A stretch of DNA of 64,000 nucleotides. It comes from Diabrotica undecimpunctata (lineage: Eukaryota > Arthropoda > Insecta > Coleoptera > Chrysomelidae). The notes beneath the pieces were generated by a model. That model was not told the DNA's origin and ran no database searches. It saw nothing but the letters and a program-made list of their open reading frames with translations. The position numbers were made by a program, and so were the translations under genes. Position 1 is the stretch's first letter, and the number at the start of each line of letters is the position of its first letter. Positions 1-10,817 of this stretch are shown one piece after another. The stretch covers positions 42,127,753 to 42,191,752 of the forward strand of contig NC_092804.1 in the NCBI RefSeq assembly GCF_040954645.1. Direction: 5' to 3'.

Positions 1-990
1 CTGTAGCCTCATAAATCGTAACTGGCTTTCTAGGATAATGCATTAGCCAGCTATCTACGGCAGCATTATAAGCTAAGCTGAAAGGCTTAAAAACGCCTAC
101 ATCTAAAAGCTGCAACTTATTCGTTGAATGCGCTGGAAAGGTAACGATAGTAACGCCATTTTCTTTGGCCACCTTTATCACTTGGATAGACAGGTGGCTT
201 TCATGATTGTCATAGAGTAAAAGATTTGGGTTTTCCTTTGAACTGGATGTGTTCCATTATTTTGAAAAATAGCTCAGCATTCATCCACTCAGAAGGAGGC
301 GCAAGTCCTAAAGTATCGGGTGGAGCACCAACAATCATATGCTCCTTAAAATGGACACCTAGGAAAGCCATTGCAGGTGGGAGATGATTTCCCTAAAGCA
401 CTTCAAATTGCACATGTTGTTACAAGCGCGCCCTTTTCTCCTCCTCCTTTTTCACATTTATTTAGGTTGTGCCGATTAAATGATGTAGCCCTTGATAAAC
501 TACATGGTTCTCATGGACATGATTGCATTTCTCCGTATAAAATTTCTCTTCAATTCTTCTCCTGTCGTTTTATTATGGGACCATGTCGGTGGCGTTTTCA
601 AATGGTTTGTGGATGCCAATTTGTACGCCAGTTTCCTGCAATCAGTAAGAGGTAATCCTTAAGAAATCGGAGCATTTTATAAGGTAATCTGCTAAGACTT
701 TCTCTTGCTCGGTACGAACTACCTTATTTACAGAATAGTTAGGTGTATACCTAATGGATTCATCTGCAATGTTTTTTCTTTTTTGACATATCTGAGAACA
801 GTTAGTATCTTATGACTATCTGTGAAGTATTAATGAGAGTAATTATTAGTTACCTAGACAGGGATTGAAAACTTGATTTTTCCCGTTTTGCAACAAATCT
901 AATACTGCAACCTCATATTACATATCCTCAGAGAATGTTCCGCGATTAGTTTTCCTCGGTGGATTTCTAGGTATTTTAAGTTCCTTTTAA
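1..990 (-). pseudogene. pogo/Tigger DDE transposase, decayed and truncated
   Basis: The minus strand gives pogo/Tigger/jerky-type transposase segments in family order but in shifting frames. A basic N-terminal helix-turn-helix stretch is recognisable near 900-990 (PRKTNRGTFSEDM). A CENP-B-like segment lies near 540-650 (RKLAYKLASTNHLKTPPTW). The catalytic domain follows at 440-1: GEKGALVTT, then GAPPDTLGLAPPSEW, then the second aspartate motif LLYDNHESH near 205-230, then NKLQLLDVGVFKPF. The enzyme would cut and paste DNA at TA dinucleotides. Frameshifts and stops (for example near 395-420) rule out an intact product. The third acidic residue and C-terminus lie off the window. Family assignment is firm; exact ends are not. 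Confidence 0.85.
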
Positions 991-1383
991 AGATGTCTAG
1001 AAGAAAAATGAAAAATATAATTTTTTTAGATCTATAGACAGTGACACATTATAATTTGCATTATTTAAGAATTACATCGTGTTAACTAATCCAGACACAA
1101 CATTACAGGAATGCTACAAAACTGCTGATATTAAACAAACGTTTATAAAAAATTCTCAAATACCTTTTTTAATTTACTTTTCGTCAACCAAACACACACG
1201 ACCACTTCCAAACATAAACTAACGCTGCTTACTGCTTATTCACTAAACATATTATAAATCGACAGTTGGCGATAAAACAGACAATCACAGGAAGTGTCAA
1301 CTATGAAACCTGAATAGGTCGGAAGATATTTCAAATGTCTCACTGTTACCCATGTCTCATTGTTATTGTTACCCAGGCTCCCC
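1..1383 (-). mobile_element. pogo/Tigger-type DNA transposon, cut by the window start
   Basis: A decayed transposase is read on the minus strand. To its right lie two direct copies of a subterminal motif close to GGGTAACANTGAGACAT (about 1340-1378), then an end GGGGAGCCTGGG at 1383 followed by TA. This parallels the better preserved element at 55667-58387, whose end is GGGTAGACCGGGG next to TA with repeated GGGGACAATTGAAAC motifs. The left end lies before base 1, so no TIR pair or TSD can be confirmed. Confidence 0.65.
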
Positions 1384-2435
1384 TATCTACTGTAAATGCG
1401 TACTATAGCTATAGATTCTCATCAATGTAGTCATTTATATTTAGGCGTAAGCTTAATTAAAGCTTTCTTTAAACCCTTTGTTTTTATGTAGCGTTAGTTT
1501 TGGATGTACGTACCTATTTAAATTTATAATTTGTTTAAATTTTTGTAATGCATATTTACAGTGCCGAAAAACTATTTTCCACTGTATTCAGGCTTTTTAT
1601 ATTTTTATGTATTTTTTAACATTTGGAGACACACGTAATTTTGTATTTCAAAGTATCCTTTGAATATTCATTATTTACATGTGTATTTTATCTTTTTAAA
1701 TTTTCTATAAAAAAATAACCTTGATCCTATTATTTATATTTCTAATGTTAGTAAATTTTCGCCTTTATCTGAGCGTAGATAAGTACGAGATTTAGTCAAT
1801 TTTCGATCATCTGACAACAGTGGCCGGAATTTAACTTTACTCTAGTATTCCTGATTTAGCTTTGTTGCGCGTAGTAAACGCAAACGCAAATGCGATCGCC
1901 ACCGCCAGTGATAGCAAACGATCGTCCTCTTTACGTTCTGAATTAGTAAATAGAGATGTGCGATATTTCATTAACTGTGATTTTTTCACTTATCCTAAAC
2001 AGACTGGCGCTGTTCTCAATATTTTCTCCTTATAAAACCCACTTTTTAAAAAGTTTCCTTTTAACACCCACAATAAATTAAAACCCTCCACTGACAACAT
2101 AGTTGACTATAAATAATACTATTAGAGTTAATAAGACTTACAATCGCAAACTTGCGTAAAAGTTTGCCGTTTATCAAGTTCATTTGAAATGAACAATATT
2201 AAAAATGTTGTGTTATGTTGGTCAAATTTTGACTTCGATTGGAAGTTACTATAAAAACAAGCATACGTGCTCATAGCCAATATTAATTGTAACTTCAAAG
2301 TAACAAAATATTCACAAGCAGTTTATTAATAAAATAAAATTGCATCAATTAAAACAGTAAAACAAAGGTTTCTGTGTGTATTTTTGAAATTTTTGAGTCA
2401 CTTATAGATTATAGGTTAGAAATATAGGCACCGTC
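1384..2435. other. No gene recognised
   Basis: A+T-rich sequence with a short G+C-richer patch (about 1866-1940, GCGATCGCC). No domain, TIR pair or tandem repeat recognised. Confidence 0.5.
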
Positions 2436-2699
2436 ATATACATATAATACAAGATAGACTGATCGTTGCAATACCAGCCCGTTCCCGTAGTGCAACAGAA
2501 AAGAAGTCCCTGCATCTCTTTCTAACTTGCCAGGTTTATCAACCATGTGATGTAAATAACCAATGAGAAGGTCACGTGGTCGGTAAACCCGGTCCAATAG
2601 ACAGAGTTACAGGGACTGCTTTGCGTCAGTTTTTTCTGTTGCACTGGGGGAACACGATTGTATTGCAGCAGTCAGTCTATCTTGTATTATATGTCTATG
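2436..2699. repeat. Foldback MITE with ~80-bp imperfect inverted arms
   Basis: The left arm starts with ATAATACAAGATAGACTGAT near 2445 and the right arm, reverse complemented, starts with ATAATACAAGATAGACTGAC near 2689. The arms match on through a TGCAACAGAAAA block and a GTCCCTG block, about 80 bp in all, leaving a ~90-bp centre. No coding capacity. TSD not resolved. Confidence 0.8.
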
Positions 2700-2734
2700 T
2701 GCTATCAGCTATCTGTAGGAACCATAAACATTTA

Positions 2735-2912
2735 TAATATAAATAGACTGACTGTTGAAATACAGTCCCGTTTCCCAGTGTGATAGAGAAAACTGACGCA
2801 AATCAGTCCCTGCATCTCTTTCTGATGGACCAGGTTTCTTTGGTCATTTAGGCGCGTGATCGATAAACTCGGCAAATTAAAAAGAGACGCAGGGACTGCT
2901 TTGGACTAGACT
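2735..2912. repeat. Second, diverged copy of the 2436-2699 foldback MITE
   Basis: Starting at AATAGACTGACTGTTGAAAT this stretch follows the same order of blocks as the MITE 40 bp upstream: a TGATAGAGAAAACTGACGCA block, GTCCCTGCATCTCTTTCT and the GGACCAGGTTT centre, then AGGGACTGCTTTG. Its right arm is shortened. Adjacent copies suggest repeated insertion or local duplication. Confidence 0.7.
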
Positions 2913-3660
2913 TGAGCCGCAAAATAAATGTTTCAAAATTGTTATTAGTACTAATAAAAAGTCCATTCACAGTTTATTATACCAGTGATAGTTAATAGCA
3001 CAAAAACATTTACACTTAACTTAAAGGACAAATAAGCCAAGAGTATAACAACATGTAGTAACAGTAACAATTTAATAGAGAATGGTCAAAATAGCAAAGT
3101 TTAGAGATATCTAAAGTAGACAGTTTCAATTATTATTGTCGTCTCCGGTGTAATTAATAAACGTATGAAAAACTGATTGCAACTTGGTACAAGTTTCCAT
3201 GTTTATTAATTTGTCCAACTATTGCGCAATATGGTGTTATATTGCGTAGTTGGCCGGTACGCTCTTATTGTGGCATTATCTTGAAGAAACAATGCCATTA
3301 TGGTTTTATTAGGTGGTGGAAATAAAACACATTCTTTCTAAGAAGAAAAAAACTCAGCTTCAGAGTCTTAGAAAGAAACAGAGCCCTTCGAGCAAAGTGC
3401 TCTAGGGAGCTACCCTACACGGGTAAAACCATGAGTTAGACACTACTGACACTACTGACTTGAGATCCGAAAATGTCCCATATTCAAAGACAAATCAACT
3501 TCCACGTGAAACTCCTTCATTTCTCAACCAATCAAATTTAATTATATGTTCCAGAAGGAAGGGCGATGAACATCGAAGTGCGTGATTGGTGGCACTTGAT
3601 GACATTATCAATTAGGTTTTGTTTGTTAAATTTTCTGGTGGGTTTGTTTTACATTCGAAT
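2913..3660. other. No gene recognised
   Basis: A+T-rich; short CT/GA-rich runs near 3330-3370 only. Confidence 0.5.
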
Positions 3661-3663
3661 ATG

Positions 3664-3880
3664 TCTTCTTCTTCTTCCTGATGTGCCTATCCGTTACGAA
3701 TGTTGGCGATCATCCTCGCAATCTTTATCTTATCTGCAGCAGCGCGGAAAAGCTACACAGATGTTGTATTGAACCAGATTCTGAGGTTCCTTAACCAAGA
3801 TGTTCTTCTTCTTCCTGGACCTCGTTTTCCAAATATTTTTCCTTGCAGCATGGATTGAAGGAGAGCATATCTCTAGCAGC
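3664..3880 (-). pseudogene. RTE-like non-LTR retrotransposon, 3' end fragment with (GAA)n tail
   Basis: On the minus strand the reading is close to LQGKIFGKRGPGRRRTSWL followed by RAAADKIKIARMIANIRNG, the extreme C-terminus of RTE-like pol proteins. It ends in a short 3' UTR and a GAAGAAGAAGAAGA tail (TCTTCTTCTTCTTCC on plus at 3664). The same ending occurs at 47590-47783, 49941-50330 and 44069-46046, so this is one repeat family. It is a 5'-truncated copy with at least one stop. Confidence 0.8.
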
Positions 3881-4424
3881 TAGAGAGCATATTAAAGGTA
3901 TATATTTATTATAAATTAATCGATTGTCTTAAAAAACAACAGAATAAATTTTTAAACTGCCAATTCTATATTCTCTTTTTTTGTAATATATTTTTATTTT
4001 TTATACTAACACAATATTAAATCAGGATAGTAATCATTATCTCCAAACCGCATTTTATTATTAGTTATGTTACAATATCACGGGAACCAATTTTACATTT
4101 CGGAATCCCCATCTCTATACTGAACTTTAAAAAATGCTCCTTGAGAGCCCACGACTACTGGTAACTGGTAAATTTATTCGCTTCTCGCTCGTGAGCGTTC
4201 CGCCTTGAACCGCTAAAACCCGGCAAAACCAGCTGTAACCGGTTAATTCAAAACATATCCGAACATAGCCCGTTCTTTCGTTTGTTTAGTTCATATAATA
4301 GCGTTTGAATTGGGAGACTTTAATGAAATTAAATCAGTGTTATCCTAGTATGATCTTACGTTGACGGCAATAAAAATAGTTAATTTTAGTGTTGGTGGAT
4401 ACAAGTGGATACTCGGAGGTTTAT

Positions 4425-4926
4425 ATGATCGGTACGTTCGATTATTTTGATGGTACAGGAATGGTGGCAACGATTCCCTTATTTTTTGATGTCACTAAAA
4501 ACGAGCATTTACAAAAATATCGTCTATACCAATTTATGGTCGCACAAGATTTTTTACTCAGATGACAAGAAGTATAGCCTCCTAGGGGCTTGCAGCAATT
4601 GGAGAGATTTGTACTTTTGTCACGGAAGAACGTCCTTAGCCCTTATTTGAAAGTAATATGGGTGAAAACAATAGTTTTTTCTTGTTAATACACACCATGA
4701 CAATTACTCAGACTGACTGTGTAGTACAGGCGCAATTTTTTCACACTTTTTCTGGAAACTTGGAGCAAGCAAGACTCGTGGGAAAGAGAATGAGTCTGCG
4801 AGTTCATCCTCACTTGAGAAATTCCAGACACAAAAACTCTTTGCAAAGATTGAATTCGCCGAATTTGCGAACTTTGTTGAAGAAAAATGCCATTAATGTC
4901 AAACACCATCTACGGACAGTGCATAT
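4425..4926 (+). pseudogene. Coding-like relic, unrecognised
   Basis: Several overlapping frames look coding-like rather than random. One begins MIGTFDYFDGTGMVATI at 4425 and stops at 4563-4565. A shifted frame continues SLLGACSNWRDLYFC, and another holds KENESASSSSLEKFQTQ about 4785-4905, ending in a stop. A protein with two or three frameshifts would explain this. I recognise no family. It may be a processed pseudogene or an unknown TE protein; chance open frames cannot be excluded. Confidence 0.3.
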
Positions 4927-4930
4927 GTAG

Positions 4931-6150
4931 GTATTGCTGTTTTTTTTATTTTCTTTCATCTAAAAGTAATTCTTTGGCATAATTTTATTCTTACATGATA
5001 TATTTACATCTTTTACGCGATATTTGATGACCGTTTTAAAGGTTTATATTTATATAATAATTTTGATAATTTATAAAGAATATGTTACATAAAGAACAGT
5101 TTGTAGTTTGTATACAATATTGTAGCCTAGACATGTAAGACTATGAAAAGTAAAAACGTGGCAACGTTGACCTTAGAGGCGTGTTAAAACATTTAAATTT
5201 TTTATCATGACCTTTGTCAATATTACAATTACATCGCAAGTAAATAGCAATAATTTTTTAGGTGTAAAAACTGTAAAATTCTGCTCTAATCAAATGTTTA
5301 TAAATGAGCTAATACATTTAACTAGTTTTTTTTCTAATTTTTACAATATCTACTATCAATATCCACAATTATTTGTTTTATGACTGAAGTACCTACCTCT
5401 ATTTTATTAAGTCTTTATGTATAATAATAATATAATATTAAAATTAAATAAGATATTTTTTTTATTTTTATATCACTTCATACCACTTAGCTTTATAATT
5501 ATTGCACAGTCCTTCATTATTGCAATTTTAGAGATAAGAAACAAATAACAGTAGTGTAGTGTAGGGAGGTGATAACTGATAAATTGTTAGAGAAAGAAGA
5601 AAAAATATAGTGGTTAATATAATTGCTAACTACTATCATATTATGGTGATACCAATTCAAAAGAACCACTCATCATCCTTGGCACATTGTGGGTCATAGA
5701 CTGTTTCAGGATCAGTTTTCATTCCTTTTTATTATTTTCCTTGGATTTTTATTTCCTTGGTACAATAATAGGCAGTTGAAGTGTAACACTGGCCCTGTTA
5801 CTTTCATTGTATATGGTAGACTCAAAAAAATAATACCAGACTACCCTTTTAAATTCTTAAGCTGCATTAGTGGTATAAAGGGATGATGCCTAGGTGACCT
5901 AGAATGCTAAAGCATATCTCACTAATATTTTTATTCATCTGGATGTCATGAGAATTCTGATTTCTGGTCTTATAGTACCAGTAGTAAAGAGAATAATACG
6001 TATCATATTATGGATCTGGATATTTTCCATTCTCCATTGTCTCATTATTTATATCTCAAGATCTCTATATTTGTTCATATTGAACATCTTGTTGTATTTA
6101 GTTTATTATTTATTATGAAATCTGGTTTATTATGTATCAGTGTTTGTGGG
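4931..6150. other. No gene recognised
   Basis: A+T-rich with long T runs. The open frame at 5689-5886 is 65 codons, hydrophobic and of no recognisable family. Confidence 0.45.
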
Positions 6151-6155
6151 CATAG

Positions 6156-6199
6156 TATCAAAGAATATAGACGCTTATAAGCGTCTATATTCTTTGATA
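6156..6199. repeat. Perfect 44-bp palindrome
   Basis: The sequence reads TATCAAAGAATATAGACGCT, then TATA-centred, then its exact reverse complement; the symmetry point is 6177/6178 and every base pairs. There is no spacer, so it can extrude as a cruciform or form a 22-bp RNA stem. No larger inverted repeat continues on either side (G at both 6155 and 6200). Confidence 0.95.
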
Positions 6200-6535
6200 G
6201 TATAGTGTCAATATAGCTTATAGTTGTCATTTTTAAGTAAGGTATTGATATATTGGATATATTTATAATACGGGAGATGGTCAGTTTGGAAAAGTCCCAA
6301 TTTGTTTGGCTAGTTCTTTATGAAGTATCTTTCCTACTGAATAATGTGGTTATCGTATATTCTTTTCTGATAGATATCTGACAACCCCCGTAATATGGAT
6401 AAGTATTTATTATTAGATAATTTTTTTTACAAAATTCACTCTATTTGTCTGTACTTTCTCAGTGTGCAGATATTTCCTGGATTGGAAATGCCCCTATAAA
6501 AATAAAGTTATTAATCTATTTAAATAATTTTTTTA

Positions 6536-7101
6536 GACGTTTTTCACATTTGGTCCCAGTGAAGATAGCCCCAAATTAGCTGTCAATTAAGTTTCACAGA
6601 AAGAAATATTGCGTTGGCAGTGTTGCCATGCCTTTATAATGTATATGTTATATGCTTCAAATACAAAGAGATAAAGCTTTTAAAATGTACATTTTTATTA
6701 TATTATTTTATGGGTTCTGCAATTTTATACCTTATATAAAACATTAATGAATTAATATTTGTTTCGTTTGATATTAATTTCAATTAATTATTGGAATTTT
6801 TTTTTGGCAATTGCTCTTTGATAGGCTAGCATATAGATTTAGCAATAGAGCCAGGAACCTCAAACCACCAGTTGCCAGATTGCAACAGATGTCTTTTTAA
6901 CTTCATCATTTATACCGCCATTTTACTATTTACTTTTTCTTTTTTTGGTAATTGTTAAGTATTAGTTTTTAAATATCTTATTGCTTTTGGTTGCGTATGT
7001 TTCATTTGTAACGTAAATTTCAACACTGCCAAACACCAATATTTCATTCTGTCAAACCCATTTGAGGCTATCTTCACTGGGACCAAATGTGAAAAACGTC
7101 C
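6536..7101. mobile_element. Non-autonomous TIR transposon, 566 bp, with 8-9 bp TSD
   Basis: The ends match over 34 bp (ACGTTTTTCACATTTGGTCC onward through AGTGAAGATAGCC) and weaker similarity continues to the GGCAGTGTTG block, over 80 bp in all. ATTTTTTTA flanks both sides (6527-6535 and 7102-7110), consistent with an 8-bp hAT or 9-bp Mutator-like duplication. No open frame. The interior shares a core of about 370 bp with the element at 8818-10809, although the terminal arms differ. Confidence 0.85.
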
Positions 7102-7737
7102 ATTTTTTTAATTACATGTAAAAACAGGTTACGGATCACTTGAAAACAAAACGAAAAAATCATAAAAATTTTTATTTTTCAATATCTCAAAAAGTGTAGG
7201 TTTTTTTATTTTCTATTTGACGAATCTTGTTTCTAAATGACATCGGGAGTAAATTCGCTGTTTTAGTTTTGGAGTGCACATATTTCTTATTTAAAATCAT
7301 TCTAGTGAAGAATCTAGACATTAAAAATGAAGTTGTTCTAACTTCCTTATTAACCCTCAACTGGATAGACCCTATTTTAATACACACAGAGAGACATGCC
7401 GTCTGACAGTCTACAATGTAGGAGAGGGGATAAGAACTAAACTTACAAACTTTTTTAATATATTTAATAGTACTCTAAAAGCTGTTTGTATTTGCATTTG
7501 AACACAGTAAAGAAACTCAAAATATCGTGAGAGTATAAAAAAATAACTACGACTTTCTAACAGCTAATCATTTACAGTTCGTGACAGTCACATTTTTTAC
7601 TTTTCATTACAGTGAAAAAATAAATATACATCAAGTAAGTTTTTTTATATGAAAAGCACTAACACATACTGGATTACGTAAAAATTAACTCGCGAAATTA
7701 TTTTGATGTTGAAAAAAATGTCCAGCAACTGTAAAAG

Positions 7738-7960
7738 TTACATACAATCGGTACAAATTGGTTTCGTACACTGAAGACACACAGGTTTTCTACATCGGCC
7801 ACAAAGGTATTTTGTCATACGGTTCTTCTTGCGAGGGCACAAATAACATCGCTTCTCTAGTACTAATGGCTCGTTATCATCTACTTGGTTATTCTCAGGA
7901 ATTCCAAGAATACTCGCTATACTATAAAATTACCCATTCTTCGCTTCATATGATCTTCTA
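7738..7960 (-). pseudogene. piggyBac transposase, C-terminal Cys-rich finger remnant
   Basis: The minus-strand frame reads EKRCYLCPRKKNRMTKYLCG then RCRKPVCLQC, TKPICTDC, and a stop at 7738-7740. The repeated CxxC spacing is that of the C-terminal cysteine-rich domain of piggyBac transposases, which binds the transposon ends. It lies between the same TIRs as the N-terminal remnant at 8067-8213. Confidence 0.85.
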
Positions 7961-8066
7961 CTAATTGTTTTGCTAATATTTTAGCAAAAGCAGATTTTTT
8001 TGGTATTTTAGAATTGTTTTTGTAACTTTGGTGCAGCATGTATGCATTTACGCTATCAGATTCTAT

Positions 8067-8213
8067 TTATATGCTATCAGATTCCAAATAAACATCATCT
8101 TGTACTTGATCAACATCACTAGCGTCACTATCTAATTCGTCAAACCACTTCAAAGCTGTATCTTCAAAATCAGTATCGGTAAAACGGATTTTTTTTTTTG
8201 ATGGACCGGCCAT
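8067..8213 (-). pseudogene. piggyBac transposase, N-terminal remnant
   Basis: From ATG at 8213 the minus strand encodes a basic start (MAGPSKKK) followed by an acidic Asp/Glu/Ser stretch (LKWFDELDSDASDVD), then a stop at 8067-8069 after 48 codons. Acidic N-termini are usual for piggyBac transposases. The next recognisable part is the C-terminal finger at 7738-7960, so the DDD catalytic core has been lost. Confidence 0.7.
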
Positions 8214-8900
8214 GATTGTAACAAATACGCGACGTTTTCAATGAAACAAAATGTAACCTGAACCTAGACGGGTCGTCTAACAGACGTGTCGTCTAACTGA
8301 TTTTCGGGTATAACTTTTCCAAATATGCGTATTTCTTTACCTAAGTCGGGTCACTAATAGTCAACGAATAATATAAAGAATATATGAAGTGATGTGCCGA
8401 TGGGCGGAGTTATTTGTACAGAGTGTTAAAAGTTCTTTATGCTGTAGTCTGTCAGACGGCACGTCTCCAGTTAAGGGTTAATAAATATATGTTATGAACA
8501 TTAAATTTAACCACAGATATTTGGAACGCTCTGAACCCAGTGGCAGAGTAATTTTTTTAATAAAATATTGTTAATAAGAATACTTATTTTTGGCTATAAA
8601 AATTATTCTTTTACCTTGAAAATTGGATTAGATATTTTAGATTTTTTCCCGAATTACATATTTTATTACTTGACCTTAAGGAAATATTTAAAACCAATTA
8701 AAATCTTCAAATTTTACAAGAGGACTTCCAATCTAAATTGACCACAAGTGGAAATATCAGACTATTAACCACATATAAATTGGATAGAAATATAACTTGA
8801 TGTTTAAATTTTATTTTGGTTGAGTTTACCGAAAGTACAAGCTGATTATATCCGCAAATGTCAAACATGGATCAAAAAATTTCGGTTTAGCAGTGTTGGC

Positions 8901-9229
8901 ACATAATAGTAAAACAATCAGAATGCCCACTCTGCTTATCAAGATAAGTACGCGCATCTCGTTCGCGCAGACGGAATCAGCCATGTTTTAAACGGAACCA
9001 GTGCTGTTCAGTGAAATTTTATCTGGTGTGTATAGAAAAATTAACCCAGTTTAATTGATTTACGGCTACCATAGACATAATATGCAATTATTTCAAATTT
9101 ACTAAATTATTAATCTCTAAAAATTTCTCAATCCGAGTCTGTGTTTCCGTTTAAAATATGGCGATCGCGTGCTGACACACTTCAAAGGCGGCATCTGAAA
9201 GTGGGCATTCTGGTTGTTATTTATTCTGT
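8901..9229. mobile_element. MITE with 9-10 bp TSD AGTGTTGGC(A)
   Basis: The ends are inverted repeats: ACATAATAGTAAAACAATCA and, from the right, ACAGAATAAATAACAACCAG, both continuing GAATGCCCACT. AGTGTTGGC flanks both sides (8892-8900, 9230-9238). It sits inside the left arm of the 8818-10809 element. A second, truncated copy is at 34334-34612. The TSD length fits a Mutator-like group, which is inference. Confidence 0.85.
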
Positions 9230-9315
9230 AGTGTTGGCATGTTTTTATAATGTAGATGCTGTATGCTTCAAATATAAAAAGATAAAGCTTTAGAAAAGTG
9301 CATTTTGTTTATATT

Positions 9316-10363
9316 CATCATCATCCAGTCTCAAGAGTCCACTGCTGAACATAGGCCTCTTCCTCATGTTTCTAACCCCGTCTATCTTGCGCCGCTCTCA
9401 TCCAGTTTTTATCGAGTCTTCTTAAATCGTCAGTCCATCTTGTAGGTGGTCGACCGACGCTTCTCTTGTCTTCCCTTGGCCTCCATTCCAATAACCTCTT
9501 TGTCCATCGCCCATCTGTCATTCTGGCTATGTGTCCTGCCCATCTCCATTTTAGTCTGGCTATCTTCTCGATGATGTCAGTCACTCCGGTTCTTCTCCTG
9601 ATGTCTTCGTTGGTTATTCTGTCTCGCAGAGTTATTCCTAACATGGACCGCTCCATTCTTCTCTGCGTGACTCTCAGTTTGGTAGCTGCTGCTTTTGTTA
9701 AGGTAAGTGTTTCTGCTCCGTACGTCAAGACTGGGAGGACGCACTGATCAAATACCTTTCTCTTTAGGCATGTGGGCAGCTCACTTTTAAAAGTTTCTCT
9801 CATGCTGCCCACCCAAGGCCGATTCTTCTCTTCAGTTCATGAGTCTGGTTATCCCTGCCAATCATAATTTCATGTCCCAGGTATTTATATCTATCTACGA
9901 GTTCTATTTCTTTTCCACCAATACTGATGTTCTGGTTGGGTACCAAATTGGTCATGATTTTTGTTTTCGAGATATTTATATTTAAACCTACACTTTCTGT
10001 AGCCACAACGAGTGCCTGTACCATCTCTCTTGCCATACCTAGATCTTCAGCTATTATAAGTATATCATCGGCGAAACGTAAGTTGTTTAGATATTCTCCA
10101 TCTATTTTTATTCCCTTTGTCATCCAATCCAAATTCTTAAAAGCATGTTCTAGCACCGTATTAAAAAGTTTAGGTGACATTGGGTCTCCTTGTCTAACCC
10201 CCCGTTCTATTTTTATGCGATTACTGTTAGTATGTAATCTGACAGTGGTTGTTGCCTGCAGGTATATTTTGTATAATAATTTAGTATATCTATAATCTAG
10301 CCTGCATTCTTTAAGCGCCTGTAATATTTTGCTTAGCTCAACTGTGTCAAAGGCTTTGTTTGT
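9316..10363 (-). mobile_element. Non-LTR retrotransposon, 5'-truncated, 13-bp TSD, GATGATGATG tail
   Basis: Read on the minus strand it starts within the reverse transcriptase palm and ends with a short 3' UTR (CTATGTTCAGCAGTGGACTC) and a GGATGATGATG tail. TTTTGTTTATATT flanks it at 9303-9315 and 10364-10376. 5' truncation plus a target duplication is the signature of target-primed reverse transcription. The insertion interrupts the DNA element 8818-10809. The tail resembles those at 32680-32805 and 61956-63335. Confidence 0.9.
9372..10360 (-). pseudogene. Reverse transcriptase (RTE-like clade), C-terminal half, one frameshift
   Basis: The frame opens with NKAFDTVELSKILQ (motif A region, start missing). 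It continues through IERGVRQGDPMSPKLF (motif B) and RFADDILIIAEDL (motif C, catalytic Asp-Asp present), then to the thumb and C-terminal segment LPVLTYGAETLTL...RWAGHIARMTDGRW...RSVGRPPTRW. It ends at 9372. A one-base frameshift near 9800-9812 separates RRIGLGWAA from MRETFKSEL. The protein would copy its RNA at a nicked target; this copy lacks the endonuclease and is inactive. Clade is inferred from the C-terminal motif style and the GATG tail. Confidence 0.9.
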
Positions 10364-10817
10364 TTTTGTTTATATTGTTTATATTTTGTTTATATTATGT
10401 TATGAATTCTGCAATTTTTGATTTATATAAAACAAGAATGAGTAAATATTTGTTTATTTGGAGATTAATTGCAGTTAATTAATAGAAATTTTTTTTGGCA
10501 ATTACCCTTTGATAGATTAGGGGATAGATTTGACAATTCCCAAATCAGCAATTGCCAGATTCTAACAGATGTTTGCAATTAATCTCGAAAAAGAAAAATA
10601 TTTACTCATTGTTGTTTCATATAAATTAAAAATTGCAGAATTCATAAAATAGTATAATTAAAATGTACTTTTTAAAAGCTTTTTCTCTTTATATTTGAAG
10701 CATAAAACAAATGCATTGTAAAAACATCCCAACAGTGCCAAAACGAAATATATTATTTCATGGTTGACTTTTGCGGCTAGATTCGGCTTGTACTTTTGGT
10801 AAACTCAACATTTTTTT

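Larger units (their letters stand above)
7350..8481 (-). mobile_element. piggyBac-like element, internally deleted, TTAA target site
   Basis: TTAA stands at both ends (7350-7353, 8478-8481). The left terminus is CCCTCAACTGGA and the right, reverse complemented, CCCTTAACTGGAGACGTGCC. The TIR continues as CCGTCTGACAGNCTACA on both sides; the left copy is split by about 25 bp. Inside, on the minus strand, the start and the Cys-rich end of a piggyBac transposase remain but the catalytic middle is missing, so the copy is non-autonomous. Confidence 0.9.
8818..10809. mobile_element. Long-TIR non-autonomous DNA element holding two later insertions
   Basis: Left arm GTTGAGTTTACCGAAAGTAC (8818) is matched by the reverse complement of 10770-10809 (GTTGAGTTTACCAAAAGTAC), with similarity on through TTTCGNTTTNGCANTGTTGG. 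The inner core (GCTTCAAATATAAAAAGATA; TTGGCAATTNCCNTTTGATAG) is shared with 6536-7101. Removing the MITE at 8901-9229 and the non-LTR element at 9316-10363 leaves an element of about 600 bp. No coding capacity of its own. Confidence 0.75.

Noticed and set aside
9466..9747. Plus-strand open frame of 93 codons
   Set aside because: Antisense shadow of the reverse transcriptase C-terminus on the minus strand.
9927..10295. Plus-strand open frame of 122 codons
   Set aside because: Antisense shadow of the same retrotransposon pol gene.
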